From NCBI GenBank assembly GCA_022763925.1, contig JALERW010000105.1, positions 1-47,308 on the forward strand: a stretch of 47,308 nucleotides of DNA, written 5' to 3'. The position numbers were made by a program, and so were the translations under genes. The notes under the pieces were generated by a model, which was not told the origin of the DNA, did no database searches, and saw nothing but the letters and a program-made list of their open reading frames with translations. Source of the DNA: Lachnospiraceae bacterium (GTDB lineage Bacteria; Bacillota; Clostridia; Lachnospirales; Lachnospiraceae). Numbering within the stretch: position 1 is the first letter of the stretch; the number at the start of each line of letters is the position of its first letter. Positions 8,499-17,135 of this stretch are shown here, one piece after another.

Positions 8499-9452
8499 TC
8501 ATGTGTTTTTCTCAGAAAGACATTCCGCCCGGATAAAATCTATGAAGCTTTTCACCAGCGGAGAAATATCCCTCTCCCGATTGTAAACCATGTACTGATT
8601 TTTCACCGGCGGATGCTTGAAATGCAGGGGCGTCACCTTGTTCACCAGCAGCGACGGGCTGTTGGCAATGACCGCGATGCCAAGGCCCGAAGCCACCATC
8701 CCGATCATCGTGTGGTCATCATTGGATTCAAAGGCAATATGCGGCTTGAAGCCGGCCTCCTCGCACATCCGGTTGAACACATAATTGGTTCCGGTATTAG
8801 ATCTGGAATTGACAATGAACGGTTCTTTCCTGAACACAGAAAAGTCTGTAATCTCTCCTGCATTGGAATACCTGCACTGCGGAGGTACGATGACGATCAG
8901 CTCCTCCTCCTTTACCTTAAAGCGCTCGATCATTTCATACTGCTTGGAATTCACATCATAATCCCCACAGAAGCCCAGCTCTGTCGTCCCCTCGATCAGC
9001 TGCTTCAGAATAAAGCTGGTTCCCGTATATTTAATGGAAAAATCGATCTCCGGATAATCCTTTCGAAATTTCCGGATCTTGTGGGGAAGATACTCCGCGC
9101 ACATGGTATAGGAACCGGAAATCGTAATATTTCCGCTCTTCAGATCAATCATGTCATGAAGATGATGGATACTGTCGCTCATCCGCCCGGTGATCTCTTT
9201 CAGATCCTCGTAAAAGTTCTCTCCATAGCTGGTCAGGCGGATATTTCTTCCCTTCTTTTCAAACAGCGGAACTCCCAGCGTTCCCTCCAGGTTGTTCATT
9301 GCCTTCGTCAGTGTGGACTGGGTAACAAACATCTGATCCGCTGCAGTGGTAAAATTGCCCGTATCGGCGGCGACCAGGAAATACATCAGATGCTGCCAGT
9401 TCAGATACATCAGATGCTGCCAGTTTTCTTTTCTCTTTCCGTTATCCTCCAT
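8499..9452 (-). CDS. LysR family transcriptional regulator
   Basis: 317 residues: an N-terminal winged HTH (about 18-80) with the typical FLVAADTGNFTTAADQMFVT and QSTLTKAMNNLEGTLGVPLF, then a two-lobe effector-binding domain. The ATG at 9452 has AGGGG nine bases upstream; a longer frame up to 9569 has no ribosome binding site. The segment before the HTH repeats NWQHLMY twice because of a 24-bp tandem duplication at 9381-9425. The gene is divergent from the pyruvate:ferredoxin oxidoreductase gene and about 100 bases from the pyc start, so it may control one or both. The effector is not predictable from sequence. Confidence 0.93.
   Translation of the reverse strand: MEDNGKRKENWQHLMYLNWQHLMYFLVAADTGNFTTAADQMFVTQSTLTKAMNNLEGTLGVPLFEKKGRNIRLTSYGENFYEDLKEITGRMSDSIHHLHDMIDLKSGNITISGSYTMCAEYLPHKIRKFRKDYPEIDFSIKYTGTSFILKQLIEGTTELGFCGDYDVNSKQYEMIERFKVKEEELIVIVPPQCRYSNAGEITDFSVFRKEPFIVNSRSNTGTNYVFNRMCEEAGFKPHIAFESNDDHTMIGMVASGLGIAVIANSPSLLVNKVTPLHFKHPPVKNQYMVYNRERDISPLVKSFIDFIRAECLSEKNT
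9381..9425. repeat. 24-bp tandem duplication inside the LysR gene
   Basis: ATACATCAGATGCTGCCAGTT occurs at 9381-9401 and again at 9405-9425, exact over 21 bases with a 24-base period. In the protein it doubles the NWQHLMY(L/F) segment just before the first helix of the HTH and adds eight residues in frame. Confidence 0.9.
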
Positions 9453-9818
9453 ATTTCCCATCCCCTGTTCTCTATTATTATTGTAAGTTATTCCGACAAA
9501 TGAGCCTGCCATCGATTTTTTCGTGCTTTGCACTTCTAAAAATCGATGCAGCATTCGCAATACGCTCATTTTATCACAAAACCATTTTCGAATTACGGAC
9601 TATTTTTCCGCAAATTCCGGAAAATTTCTCTAATTATGAATTATCTTCTCCTTTTTTTCGGAAAACTGCGAATTAGTCATCCGGGCCGCCTGTATGATAT
9701 GATGCCGTTAATCGTTAAAAGCGTCGAAGCTGCGGGAGAGTGCTTTACGCTTCAAAGGGAAATGTAAGTCCGTCAGAAGGCAGGCGCCGCTCTGACAGCA
9801 ATGAAAGGGGAGTATATT
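9453..9818. promoter_or_regulatory. divergent control region between LysR gene and pyruvate:ferredoxin oxidoreductase gene
   Basis: 366 bases without a supported gene. At 9612-9627 AAATTCCGGAAAATTT is a palindrome-like element that could be a LysR-type site, and ATTATGAAT-like sequences lie close by. Downstream, the likely leader of the oxidoreductase transcript can fold: GAAGC (9726-9730) with GCTTC (9749-9753), and GTCAGA (9772-9777) with TCTGAC (9791-9796). No known riboswitch consensus was recognised. AAAGGGGAG lies six bases before the ATG at 9819. Confidence 0.45.
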
Positions 9819-12800
9819 ATGAACAGCAAACGAATGAAAACCATGGACGGCAATACGGCGGCAGCGCATGTATCCTATGCCTTCACCGAAGTCGCCACTA
9901 TTTATCCCATCACTCCTTCGTCTCCTATGGCAGAGCAGGTAGATGAATGGGCTGCATACGGCCGCAAAAATCTTTTCGGCCAGACTGTAAAAATCGCAGA
10001 GCTTCAGTCAGAAGCAGGCGCAGCCGGAACCTTCCACGGTTCCCTGTCCGCAGGCGCCCTCACCACAACCTACACTGCATCTCAGGGACTGCTGCTCATG
10101 ATCCCGAACATGTATAAGATCGCAGGCGAGCTGCTTCCGGGCGTTATGCATGTCAGTGCCCGAAGCCTTGCCACTCATGCGCTGAATATTTTCGGAGACC
10201 ACTCCGACGTTATGGCAACCCGTCAGACCGGTTTTGCCATGCTGGCCTCCAATTCTGTACAGGAGGTCATGGACCTGGGCGCTGTCGCTCATCTTTCCGC
10301 CATCAAGGGCCGGGTGCCTTTCCTGCATTTCTTCGACGGCTTCCGTACCTCCCACGAGATTCAGAAGATCGAAGTGCTGAACTATGATGACCTGGCAAAG
10401 CTCATCGATATGGATGCCGTACAGGAATTCCGGAACCGGGCGCTGAATCCGGAACATCCGGTCATCCGCGGAACCGCGCAGAATCCGGATATCTTCTTCC
10501 AGGTGCGTGAGGCCTCCAATAAATTCTACGACGAGATTCCGGAAGTTGTTTACAACTATATGAAAGAAATCGAGAAGATCACCGGCCGCAGCTACAAGCC
10601 CTTCGACTATGTAGGCGCGCCGGATGCGGAAAATGTCATCGTTGCCATGGGGTCCATCTGTGAGACCATCGAGGAGACCATGAACACTCTGATCGCCCAG
10701 GGACACCGGGTAGGTCTCATCAAGGTACGTCTGTACCGTCCGTTTGTCCGGAAATATTTTATGGACGTACTTCCGAAGACCGTCGAGCGTATCGCCGTTC
10801 TGGACCGGACAAAGGAACCCGGCGCGCTTGGCGAGCCACTCTATCAGGATGTTCGTACCATGCTTTACAGCCAGAGAAATGCCCCGGAGGTTTACGGCGG
10901 CCGCTACGGCCTTGGCTCCAAGGACACCACGCCCGGCATGATCATGTCCATTTACGACAACTTATACCATAAACGTCCGAAGGACCACTTTACCGTTGGT
11001 ATCGATGACGACGTAACCAATCATTCCCTTCCTTATATCGAAGGAATTGCAAGAGAGCCGGAGGGCACCATCAAATGTAAATTCTGGGGTCTGGGTTCGG
11101 ATGGAACGGTAGGTGCAAATAAGACTGCCATCAAAATCATCGGTGATAAGACCGACCTGTACGCACAGGGCTATTTTGATTACGATTCCAAGAAATCCGG
11201 CGGTCTTACCGTATCCCATCTGAGGTTCGGAAAGCATCCGATCCAGTCGGCTTATCTGATCAATGAGGCGGATTTCGTAGCCTGTCATAACCAGTCCTAC
11301 ATCCGCCAGTATGATATGCTGAAGGATCTGAAGAAGGGCGGAACCTTCCTTCTGAACTGCATCTGGAATGAAAAGGAGCTGAACGACAAGCTTCCCGAGA
11401 AGATGAAGCGTATCATCGCCAAAAAAGAACTGAATTTCTATATTGTAAATGCCACCCAGATCGCAGAGCGCATCGGTCTCGGAAACCGCATCAACATGAT
11501 CATGCAGGCGGCCTTCTTCAAGCTGACCAATGTCATTCCTCTGGATGATGCTGTAAAATACCTGAAGGAAGGAATTGAAAAGACCTACCGCAAAAAGGGC
11601 GAGCGGATCGTTGCCATGAACTGTGAGGCCGTGGACTGCGGCATCGAAGAGGTTGTGAAGGTGACCATTCCCGAGGACTGGAAGCTCCTGGAAAAACAGC
11701 GGGAAAAAGGCAGTAACCTCCCGAAATTCATCGACGAAGTCCTTCTTCCCATGTCCAAGCGCGAGGGAGATGATCTTCCGGTCAGCGCCTTTTCCGGAAT
11801 GGAGGACGGTACCTTCCCGCCGGGAACTGCAGCCTTTGAAAAGCGCGGCGTTGCTTCCCATGTGCCTCAGTGGCAGCCGGATAAATGTATCCAATGCAAC
11901 CAGTGCTCCTTCGTATGTCCCCACGCCGCTATCCGTCCGGTGCTGGTAACAAAGGAAGAAAAGCTGAAGGCTCCGTATGGCTTCGATACCATCAAAGCCA
12001 CCGGAAAAGGCCTGGCCGGAAAATATGAATACCGGATTCAGGTATCTCCGTTAGACTGCCTGGGCTGCGGCAACTGTGCCGATATCTGTAAGGCTCCGGA
12101 ACCTGCACTTGTAATGAAGAAATATGCCGATGTGGTTCATGAAAAGCAGTTCTGGACCTATGCCATGAGCGTTCCTTCCAAGGCAAAGGATGCAGACAAA
12201 TTCACCGTTAAGGGCAGCCAGTTTGTGAAGCCCTACTTTGAATTCTCCGGCGCCTGCGCAGGCTGCGGCGAGACCCCTTACATGAAGCTCCTGACTCAGC
12301 TCTACGGCGATCGGATGATCATTGCCAACGCCACCGGCTGCTCCTCCATCTGGGGTGCATCCGCACCGACCATGCCTTACTGTACCGACGAAAACGGCAG
12401 AGGGCCCGCATGGTCCAACTCCCTGTTCGAGGATAACGCGGAGTTCGGCTACGGCATGTACCTGGCAGCTACCCAGATGCAGGATAAGATCGCCCAGACC
12501 ATGAAAGGCATGCTGGAGCGGGATATCCCGGAGATCTTAAAAGAAGCCATCGATGAATGGCTGGAAGTGAGAAACGAGGGAGAAGCCTCCAAGGCAAAGA
12601 GCGCTCAGCTTCTGGAAACCATTGAAAAGCTGGGAACCATCGAAGACAAAACCCTGAAGGCAGACATCGACAGCATCCTGTCCCGAAAGGACTATCTTGT
12701 AAAGAAATCCATCTGGGCAGTAGGCGGCGACGGCTGGGCCTATGATATCGGCTACGGCGGTCTGGACCATGTGCTTGCCTCCGGCGAAAATATCAATATT

Positions 12801-13388
12801 CTTGTATTTGATACCGAAGTTTACTCCAACACAGGCGGTCAGGCATCCAAGGCAACCCCGGCTGCTGCCATTGCCAAATTTGCCGCCGGCGGAAAACGCA
12901 TCCAGAAAAAGGATCTGGGCATGATGGCCATGAGCTACGGCTATGTTTATGTGGCACAGACCTCCATGGGAGCCGACAAGGAACAGCTGATCAAGGCGTT
13001 CCGGGAAGCAGAGAGCTATGACGGTCCGTCCCTGATCATCTGCTACGCGCCGTGCATCAACCATGGCTTAAGAGAAGGCATGGGACACTCCCAGAGAAAT
13101 GCCGCCGAGGCAGTGGAGTCCGGTTACTGGCATTTGTACCGCTACAATCCGCTGCTGAAGAAAGCCGGAAAGAATCCCTTCATTCTGGATTCCAAGAAAC
13201 CGACCAAGAACTTCCGGAATTATATTATGAATCAGGTTCGGTATTCTTCTCTTGCGAAGGAATTCCCTGACATTGCCGACAAGCTGTTTGCAAGCGCAGA
13301 GCAGGATGCCGTTGACCGATATGAAAAATATTTGAAGCTTGCCTCCGAGCCGGATGAAATCCCGGATAAGACAAAGAAGCAGGCATAA
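9819..13388 (+). CDS. nifJ: pyruvate:ferredoxin (flavodoxin) oxidoreductase
   Basis: 1189 residues, the size of the single-chain enzyme that converts pyruvate and CoA to acetyl-CoA and CO2 while reducing ferredoxin. It contains the N-terminal pyrimidine-binding domain (YPITPSSPMAEQVDEW), two 4Fe-4S ferredoxin motifs (CIQCNQCSFVCPH; CLGCGNCADICKAPEP), a further cluster motif (GACAGCGETPYMKLL) and the thiamine diphosphate motif GGDGWAYDIGYGG with VYSNTGGQASKATP. The ATG at 9819 has AAAGGGGAG six bases upstream; an earlier in-frame ATG at 9801 lies before that site and is unlikely. It is the central catabolic enzyme of a fermentative anaerobe. It is monocistronic, ends at a strong terminator and lies opposite the LysR gene. 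Confidence 0.98.
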   Translation: MNSKRMKTMDGNTAAAHVSYAFTEVATIYPITPSSPMAEQVDEWAAYGRKNLFGQTVKIAELQSEAGAAGTFHGSLSAGALTTTYTASQGLLLMIPNMYKIAGELLPGVMHVSARSLATHALNIFGDHSDVMATRQTGFAMLASNSVQEVMDLGAVAHLSAIKGRVPFLHFFDGFRTSHEIQKIEVLNYDDLAKLIDMDAVQEFRNRALNPEHPVIRGTAQNPDIFFQVREASNKFYDEIPEVVYNYMKEIEKITGRSYKPFDYVGAPDAENVIVAMGSICETIEETMNTLIAQGHRVGLIKVRLYRPFVRKYFMDVLPKTVERIAVLDRTKEPGALGEPLYQDVRTMLYSQRNAPEVYGGRYGLGSKDTTPGMIMSIYDNLYHKRPKDHFTVGIDDDVTNHSLPYIEGIAREPEGTIKCKFWGLGSDGTVGANKTAIKIIGDKTDLYAQGYFDYDSKKSGGLTVSHLRFGKHPIQSAYLINEADFVACHNQSYIRQYDMLKDLKKGGTFLLNCIWNEKELNDKLPEKMKRIIAKKELNFYIVNATQIAERIGLGNRINMIMQAAFFKLTNVIPLDDAVKYLKEGIEKTYRKKGERIVAMNCEAVDCGIEEVVKVTIPEDWKLLEKQREKGSNLPKFIDEVLLPMSKREGDDLPVSAFSGMEDGTFPPGTAAFEKRGVASHVPQWQPDKCIQCNQCSFVCPHAAIRPVLVTKEEKLKAPYGFDTIKATGKGLAGKYEYRIQVSPLDCLGCGNCADICKAPEPALVMKKYADVVHEKQFWTYAMSVPSKAKDADKFTVKGSQFVKPYFEFSGACAGCGETPYMKLLTQLYGDRMIIANATGCSSIWGASAPTMPYCTDENGRGPAWSNSLFEDNAEFGYGMYLAATQMQDKIAQTMKGMLERDIPEILKEAIDEWLEVRNEGEASKAKSAQLLETIEKLGTIEDKTLKADIDSILSRKDYLVKKSIWAVGGDGWAYDIGYGGLDHVLASGENINILVFDTEVYSNTGGQASKATPAAAIAKFAAGGKRIQKKDLGMMAMSYGYVYVAQTSMGADKEQLIKAFREAESYDGPSLIICYAPCINHGLREGMGHSQRNAAEAVESGYWHLYRYNPLLKKAGKNPFILDSKKPTKNFRNYIMNQVRYSSLAKEFPDIADKLFASAEQDAVDRYEKYLKLASEPDEIPDKTKKQA

Positions 13389-13430
13389 CCGGGCCCCCTA
13401 ATCTAATTAATTTACATATTCCCAAAAAAG

Positions 13431-13464
13431 AAAAGAGACCGCCTTTACTGGCACGGTCTCTTTT
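13431..13464. terminator. bidirectional terminator after the oxidoreductase gene
   Basis: AAAAGAGACCG (13431-13441) pairs perfectly with CGGTCTCTTTT (13454-13464) around a 12-base loop. Flanking A and T tracts let it work for the plus-strand oxidoreductase gene and the minus-strand Nudix gene ending at 13497. Confidence 0.88.
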
Positions 13465-13496
13465 CTTGCTTCCCGGATATCCGTTTTCTCATGCAC

Positions 13497-14114
13497 TCAG
13501 AGGTTTTCTTCCAGCACCTCTTTCCGATAAATATCCGCAAAGGAATACATGATCCGTGCCGTCATTCCCCAGATCACGCGGCCTTCACAGGAATAAAAAA
13601 TCACCTTTTTCTTTCCTTTGCGCCAGGCATAATTTTTTCCGCCGTGGATTCGTTCAAACGGAAAATCCTCCCCGGGATGTACTTCTATCGCCGTATGATA
13701 TACCTCCGGCTCTGTCTCCAGAAAAAACGACAGCGGAACAGAAAAGACAGACTCCACCTCCGCCCTGCCAAAGCTCCCCTGATAATCCTCAAGTACCGCC
13801 GCATACGGATATACCAGATTGCCGCTCTCAGACAGATACGGATCCATCAGACCGATCAGCCGAAGCTGCTTTTCCTCCACCAGCAGCTCCTCCATGGTCT
13901 CCCGGACAGCGGTCTCATCCGGTGTTTCCCCCGGCTCCATCCTTCCTCCGGGAAAGCATACGTCCCCGGGCTGACTTTTGATATTGGCAGAACGCACTTC
14001 AAAAAGCACCTGATATCCGTCAGGCCCCGGCATCAGAGGAATGCACACTGCATATTTCCTCAGTTCTTCTATTCCGATCAAAGTGGATTTGTGATTTTTC
14101 AGCTTTTCCAGCAT
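13497..14114 (-). CDS. Nudix hydrolase, CoA pyrophosphatase-like
   Basis: 205 residues. The Nudix box is present as GRMEPGETPDETAVRETMEE, with LLV replacing the usual final xGU. Just before it the stretch VRSANIKSQPGDVCFPGG matches the additional signature of the CoA-diphosphatase (NudL-like) subgroup, so the likely reaction is cleavage of coenzyme A or its derivatives to 4'-phosphopantetheine and adenosine 3',5'-bisphosphate. AGGAG precedes the ATG. The gene starts 16 bases inside the upstream membrane-protein gene, so the two are translationally coupled. The relationship between CoA turnover and that membrane protein is not known. Confidence 0.88.
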   Translation of the reverse strand: MLEKLKNHKSTLIGIEELRKYAVCIPLMPGPDGYQVLFEVRSANIKSQPGDVCFPGGRMEPGETPDETAVRETMEELLVEEKQLRLIGLMDPYLSESGNLVYPYAAVLEDYQGSFGRAEVESVFSVPLSFFLETEPEVYHTAIEVHPGEDFPFERIHGGKNYAWRKGKKKVIFYSCEGRVIWGMTARIMYSFADIYRKEVLEENL

Positions 14115-15430
14115 GCTTTCTCCTCTTTTCTTCTATAATGTCTCCCATATCCCGAGGGCCTCCTTGAGAATGATGATCTCTCCTGACAGCGGACAAATTC
14201 CCTGATTTCTCCGTCCGGTGCCGTTAATAATTCTATGGTCTTTTCTTTTGTCCGGGAATCAATTCCGGCCAAATGCTGCAGCGCACAGTCCTGCTCTTCC
14301 AGACGCTGCCCGGAAAATGAATACGCATATCTTATAAATCCTTCCTCCTCTGTGACCGTCACAGGGTCCTTCATCCACAAAGGGCTGACCGTCTCTTCGA
14401 TATCCGTGAACAACAGATCATACGCATTCAGCCGCATATCAATATCCTCATAGCCCGAGACCCCTTTCCTGGCTGCGATATGGACTTCCTCCATCCGTTC
14501 CCATCGGCCGTCCACATACAAATATTCTGCACGCTCCGGATCCTCTTCCCCTTCGATATAGTAATTCCCCTGAATCAGCCTGGGTATCCCCTCCTCAACT
14601 ACAAAAGCAATCCTCATCCGGTCTTTGGGCGTCTTCAGATAAAGACAGTAGCCATCCTCATATACCGGATGATATTCTTCCCGGAACATGGGAACAAGCC
14701 TCGTCTTATATACCCGGACAAATGTGCCCTCATTTTCCGCTTCCCAGTGCCTGTATACTTCCGCAAACTGTTCATATTCCGGTGTGGCTGCCTCCCGGAT
14801 CCGGGCCTCCTGCAGTTCCTTTGCTGACTCCATCATTTTATCTGAAAATGTCTGATACTGCAAAACTCCCGGAACCAGGATCAGGATGACGAACAGGATC
14901 CACAGAATTCCCCGCTTTCTTCTATATGCCTGTTCCGCTCTGCATATCCCATCCTCTGTCTCTTCTGTATCTTTCTTTTCCTGCAGGGATTCCCACGCAC
15001 AGTACGCGCCGTTGCACAGAAGGTAGAACGCAAGCATCCCCACAAGCATACTGTCCGCAAAAAAGAGCCCCTTCCCGAAATACTGCCGGATCGGAACAAA
15101 CATCCCCCAGTGCAGCCCCGCTGCCGCCATCCCGGCCAGAAGGATATCTCTTCCCCCAAACGCTCCGGCCGCAGGGAGCATTCCCTTCAGGCTGTACGAA
15201 AGGCACAGACCTCCGGCCAGCAGAAATACCGCTCCAGTCAAAAATACCGCAAGCTGGCTTTTATTCATGGTGTCTTCTTTAAGATATAGAACCACAGCTC
15301 CCAGAAGAACCGCGCAGGAAAAGGTAAGCACAGCTGCCCTGCTGTCCTGCATCTGCGTCCGTATCCGCTCATCTTTTTCTTCCTTTTCGCCTCTGCACAA
15401 TAAAAGCCACAGCGTCAGCAGCTTCTTCAT
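14099..15430 (-). CDS. membrane protein of unknown function, paired with a small HTH regulator
   Basis: 443 residues. The N-terminal third has about four hydrophobic segments (for example VLTFSCAVLLGAVVLYL and LAVFLTGAVFLLAGGLCLSY), followed by a charged loop, a fifth segment (GILWILFVILILVPGVL at about 175-191), and a soluble C-terminal region of some 230 residues. The N-terminal part resembles the small DUF6773-type membrane proteins often encoded next to short XRE regulators in clostridia; the large C-terminal extension is not recognised. Its ATG overlaps the stop of the HTH gene by four bases (ATGA), with GGAGG upstream. The function is unknown. Confidence 0.75.
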   Translation of the reverse strand: MKKLLTLWLLLCRGEKEEKDERIRTQMQDSRAAVLTFSCAVLLGAVVLYLKEDTMNKSQLAVFLTGAVFLLAGGLCLSYSLKGMLPAAGAFGGRDILLAGMAAAGLHWGMFVPIRQYFGKGLFFADSMLVGMLAFYLLCNGAYCAWESLQEKKDTEETEDGICRAEQAYRRKRGILWILFVILILVPGVLQYQTFSDKMMESAKELQEARIREAATPEYEQFAEVYRHWEAENEGTFVRVYKTRLVPMFREEYHPVYEDGYCLYLKTPKDRMRIAFVVEEGIPRLIQGNYYIEGEEDPERAEYLYVDGRWERMEEVHIAARKGVSGYEDIDMRLNAYDLLFTDIEETVSPLWMKDPVTVTEEEGFIRYAYSFSGQRLEEQDCALQHLAGIDSRTKEKTIELLTAPDGEIREFVRCQERSSFSRRPSGYGRHYRRKEEKACWKS

Positions 15431-15633
15431 GATTCCTCCTCCTCCCAGAACAGTTCATCCAGCGTCCTTCCCAGTATCCGGCAGATTCCCAGACACAGAT
15501 GAAGAGACGGATTAAAATCTCCCCGTTCAATCATATTTATCGTCTGTCTGGACACCCCCGCCAGTCTCGCCAGCTCCTCTTGGGAAAGTCCCTTATCCTG
15601 TCTTGCAGCCTTCATTCTTAAATTCCGCTTCAT
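15427..15633 (-). CDS. small XRE-family HTH regulator
   Basis: 68 residues made almost entirely of one Cro/C1-type HTH: MKAARQDKGLSQEELARLAG followed by VSRQTINMIERGDFNPSL. Such stand-alone regulators (YozG-like) usually control their own operon, which includes a downstream membrane protein. That fits here, since the stop overlaps the start of the membrane-protein gene. Two 18-bp near-palindromes lie in the promoter upstream and are good operator candidates. An AGAGG ribosome binding site lies upstream of the ATG. The inducing signal is unknown. Confidence 0.9.
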   Translation of the reverse strand: MKRNLRMKAARQDKGLSQEELARLAGVSRQTINMIERGDFNPSLHLCLGICRILGRTLDELFWEEEES

Positions 15634-15667
15634 ATCGCTATCCTCTCAGATGCAGCCACCTCTGTTT

Positions 15668-15719
15668 TGTCAATTATATTTTACATCTCTATCCGGCATC
15701 ATGTCAACTATATTTGACA
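15668..15719 (-). promoter_or_regulatory. promoter with two operator-like palindromes for the HTH operon
   Basis: TGTCAACTATATTTGACA (15702-15719) is a perfect 6-6-6 inverted repeat. TGTCAATTATATTTTACA (15668-15685) is a close copy 34 bases away. On the minus strand the inner arm of the first gives a -35 TTGACA, and 18 bases on TAAAAT overlaps the second copy as a -10. Binding of the HTH protein to both would cover the promoter, which predicts autorepression. Confidence 0.7.
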
Positions 15720-15733
15720 TTTTATGGCACAAA

Positions 15734-15766
15734 AACACCGCCTATGTACTTTGCACAGGCGGTGTT
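15734..15766 (-). terminator. terminator after the Spo0A-like gene
   Basis: On the minus strand AACACCGCCT pairs with AGGCGGTGTT around a short loop, and TTTTTG follows. It lies about 30 bases after the stop of the receiver-less Spo0A-like gene. Confidence 0.8.
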
Positions 15767-15795
15767 GTACATTCAGAAAGCAAATGGATGAAGGA

Positions 15796-16122
15796 TCAGC
15801 ACCCTTCAGAAAGTCCATGGGCCAGTATGGCAAGAAACTGTGCCGGTTTGGGCATGGTGTCGAAGGAACAGCCCGCCATCTGCTCCAGCGTATGCTGTGA
15901 GTTTCTCCAGGCGCGGCGTCGCATTGTCCGGATATTCCGCTCTACTGCCTTCCAGTTTGTACCGCATCTTCGGGCTGTTTCAGGATAGAGCCACTTGGTT
16001 ACCAGGCGCAGGGACTCCGGCTCCTGCGTGGCAATTTCCAGCGCGATCATCATTTGCCTGTATCCGGCATAGTTCGCGGTCAATCCTATTGAGTATAACA
16101 GTTCCTGAATTTTGATATCCAT
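15796..16122 (-). CDS. stand-alone Spo0A C-terminal DNA-binding domain protein
   Basis: 108 residues that align by eye along their whole length with the effector domain of Spo0A: helix IQELLYSIGLTANYAGYRQM, then LRLVTKWLYPETARRCG with the KxLYPxxA pattern, then the recognition region AVERNIRTMRRRAW, then KPAQFLAILAHGL. The receiver domain is absent. The ATG at 16122 has GGAG eight bases upstream; the longer in-frame reading from 16191 adds residues unlike the family and lacks a site. It may bind 0A-box-like sequences without needing phosphorylation, or compete with Spo0A. It is divergent from the LytTR regulator and next to a complete phosphorelay. The role is inferred. Confidence 0.85.
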   Translation of the reverse strand: MDIKIQELLYSIGLTANYAGYRQMMIALEIATQEPESLRLVTKWLYPETARRCGTNWKAVERNIRTMRRRAWRNSQHTLEQMAGCSFDTMPKPAQFLAILAHGLSEGC

Positions 16123-16357
16123 TTTATCATCTCCTATCTCCTGACTTATCGTTTTTTGCTCACAGGTGCATGCGCTCCGGGTGTATTGCATTTTTCCTGT
16201 CTTCGTGGTAGAATCTGCACAAATCGGTTATGCTGTGTATGGAATCATTCTAACAGAAAATAACCATTTCGACCATTTACTCGGAATTTATACAAAAAAC
16301 CGATGAATTCGTCAGAATTCTGCCAGTTTTAAAAAATACTGTTGAGAAAGGAACGTG

Positions 16358-17077
16358 ATGCCAATGCGCATTGCCGTTTGTGAAGATAACGAGATCCATC
16401 GGGATATCATGGAGCATTTGCTCAACCGCTACTCCTCCGAGCGATCGGTGCCCTTTGAATTTGTACCATACGAATACGGAAGGAACTTCCTCTATGATAT
16501 GGAAGAGGGGGCTTATTTTGATGCCGTTTTTCTGGATATCTACATGGATGATATTATGGGCAATGAAATTGCCCACAAGCTGCGCGCCATGGGATACCAG
16601 GGCGAAATTGTCTTTTTCACCGCTTCTGCGGATTTTGCTGTTGAAAGCTACGATGTGAATGCCGGGGGATATCTGCTCAAGCCGCTGGACTATGAAAAGT
16701 TAAAAATGGTCATGAACCGCATCACACGGAATATGACCCCCAGCACCTATCAGATCCGGCAGAGGACCACCGTAACCAAGGTCGTCTACCATGAGATCCT
16801 CTATATTGAAAGCAGCAATTCCAAGTGCATTCTTCATACAACGTCCGGCGGAGCGTACACGGTCTATAAGACCTTAAATACCATCGAAAAAGAGCTTAGT
16901 GACCGGCGCTTCCTGCGCTGTCATCAGAGCTTTCTGGTGAACATGGACCACATCCGGCAGGTTGGAAAACAGCTTTTGCTTTCCAATGGAATCTATGTGC
17001 CCATTCGGCAGCGCGGTGTAAAGCCGGTGCGGCAGGCGTATGTAGACTATCTTGCTTCCAGATCCACAGAATTCTGA
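16358..17077 (+). CDS. LytTR-family response regulator (AgrA/ComE type)
   Basis: 239 residues: an N-terminal receiver domain with the acidic pair in AVCEDNE, the phosphoacceptor Asp60 in AVFLDIYMDD, and Lys108 in GGYLLKPLD. A C-terminal LytTR DNA-binding domain (about 135-235) has VVYHEILYIESSNSKCILHT and FLRCHQSFLVNMDHI. Such regulators usually answer to an HPK10-type kinase and often control peptide or virulence circuits. No such kinase is adjacent; the nearest kinase is the hybrid one at 20475. ATG at 16358 has AAAGGA five bases upstream; GTG 16355 and ATG 16364 are alternatives. A strong terminator follows, so it is probably a separate transcript. Confidence 0.92.
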   Translation: MPMRIAVCEDNEIHRDIMEHLLNRYSSERSVPFEFVPYEYGRNFLYDMEEGAYFDAVFLDIYMDDIMGNEIAHKLRAMGYQGEIVFFTASADFAVESYDVNAGGYLLKPLDYEKLKMVMNRITRNMTPSTYQIRQRTTVTKVVYHEILYIESSNSKCILHTTSGGAYTVYKTLNTIEKELSDRRFLRCHQSFLVNMDHIRQVGKQLLLSNGIYVPIRQRGVKPVRQAYVDYLASRSTEF

Positions 17078-17094
17078 ATATCCATAAGCATGCA

Positions 17095-17125
17095 AGGGGC
17101 TGTTTTTGCAGCCCCTAAATTTTTT
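17095..17125 (+). terminator. terminator after the LytTR regulator gene
   Basis: AGGGGCTG (17095-17102) pairs with CAGCCCCT (17109-17116) around TTTTTG, and ATTTTTT follows. It separates the LytTR gene from the phosphorelay operon. Confidence 0.9.
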
Positions 17126-17135
17126 ACCATTAGCC

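Noticed and set aside
9709-9800. Possible glycine riboswitch (GGGAGAG followed by AGAAGGCAGG and CTCTGACAG)
   Set aside because: The core motifs do not match the aptamer: CCGAAGG and CTCAGGCAAAAGGAC are absent and the spacing is wrong.
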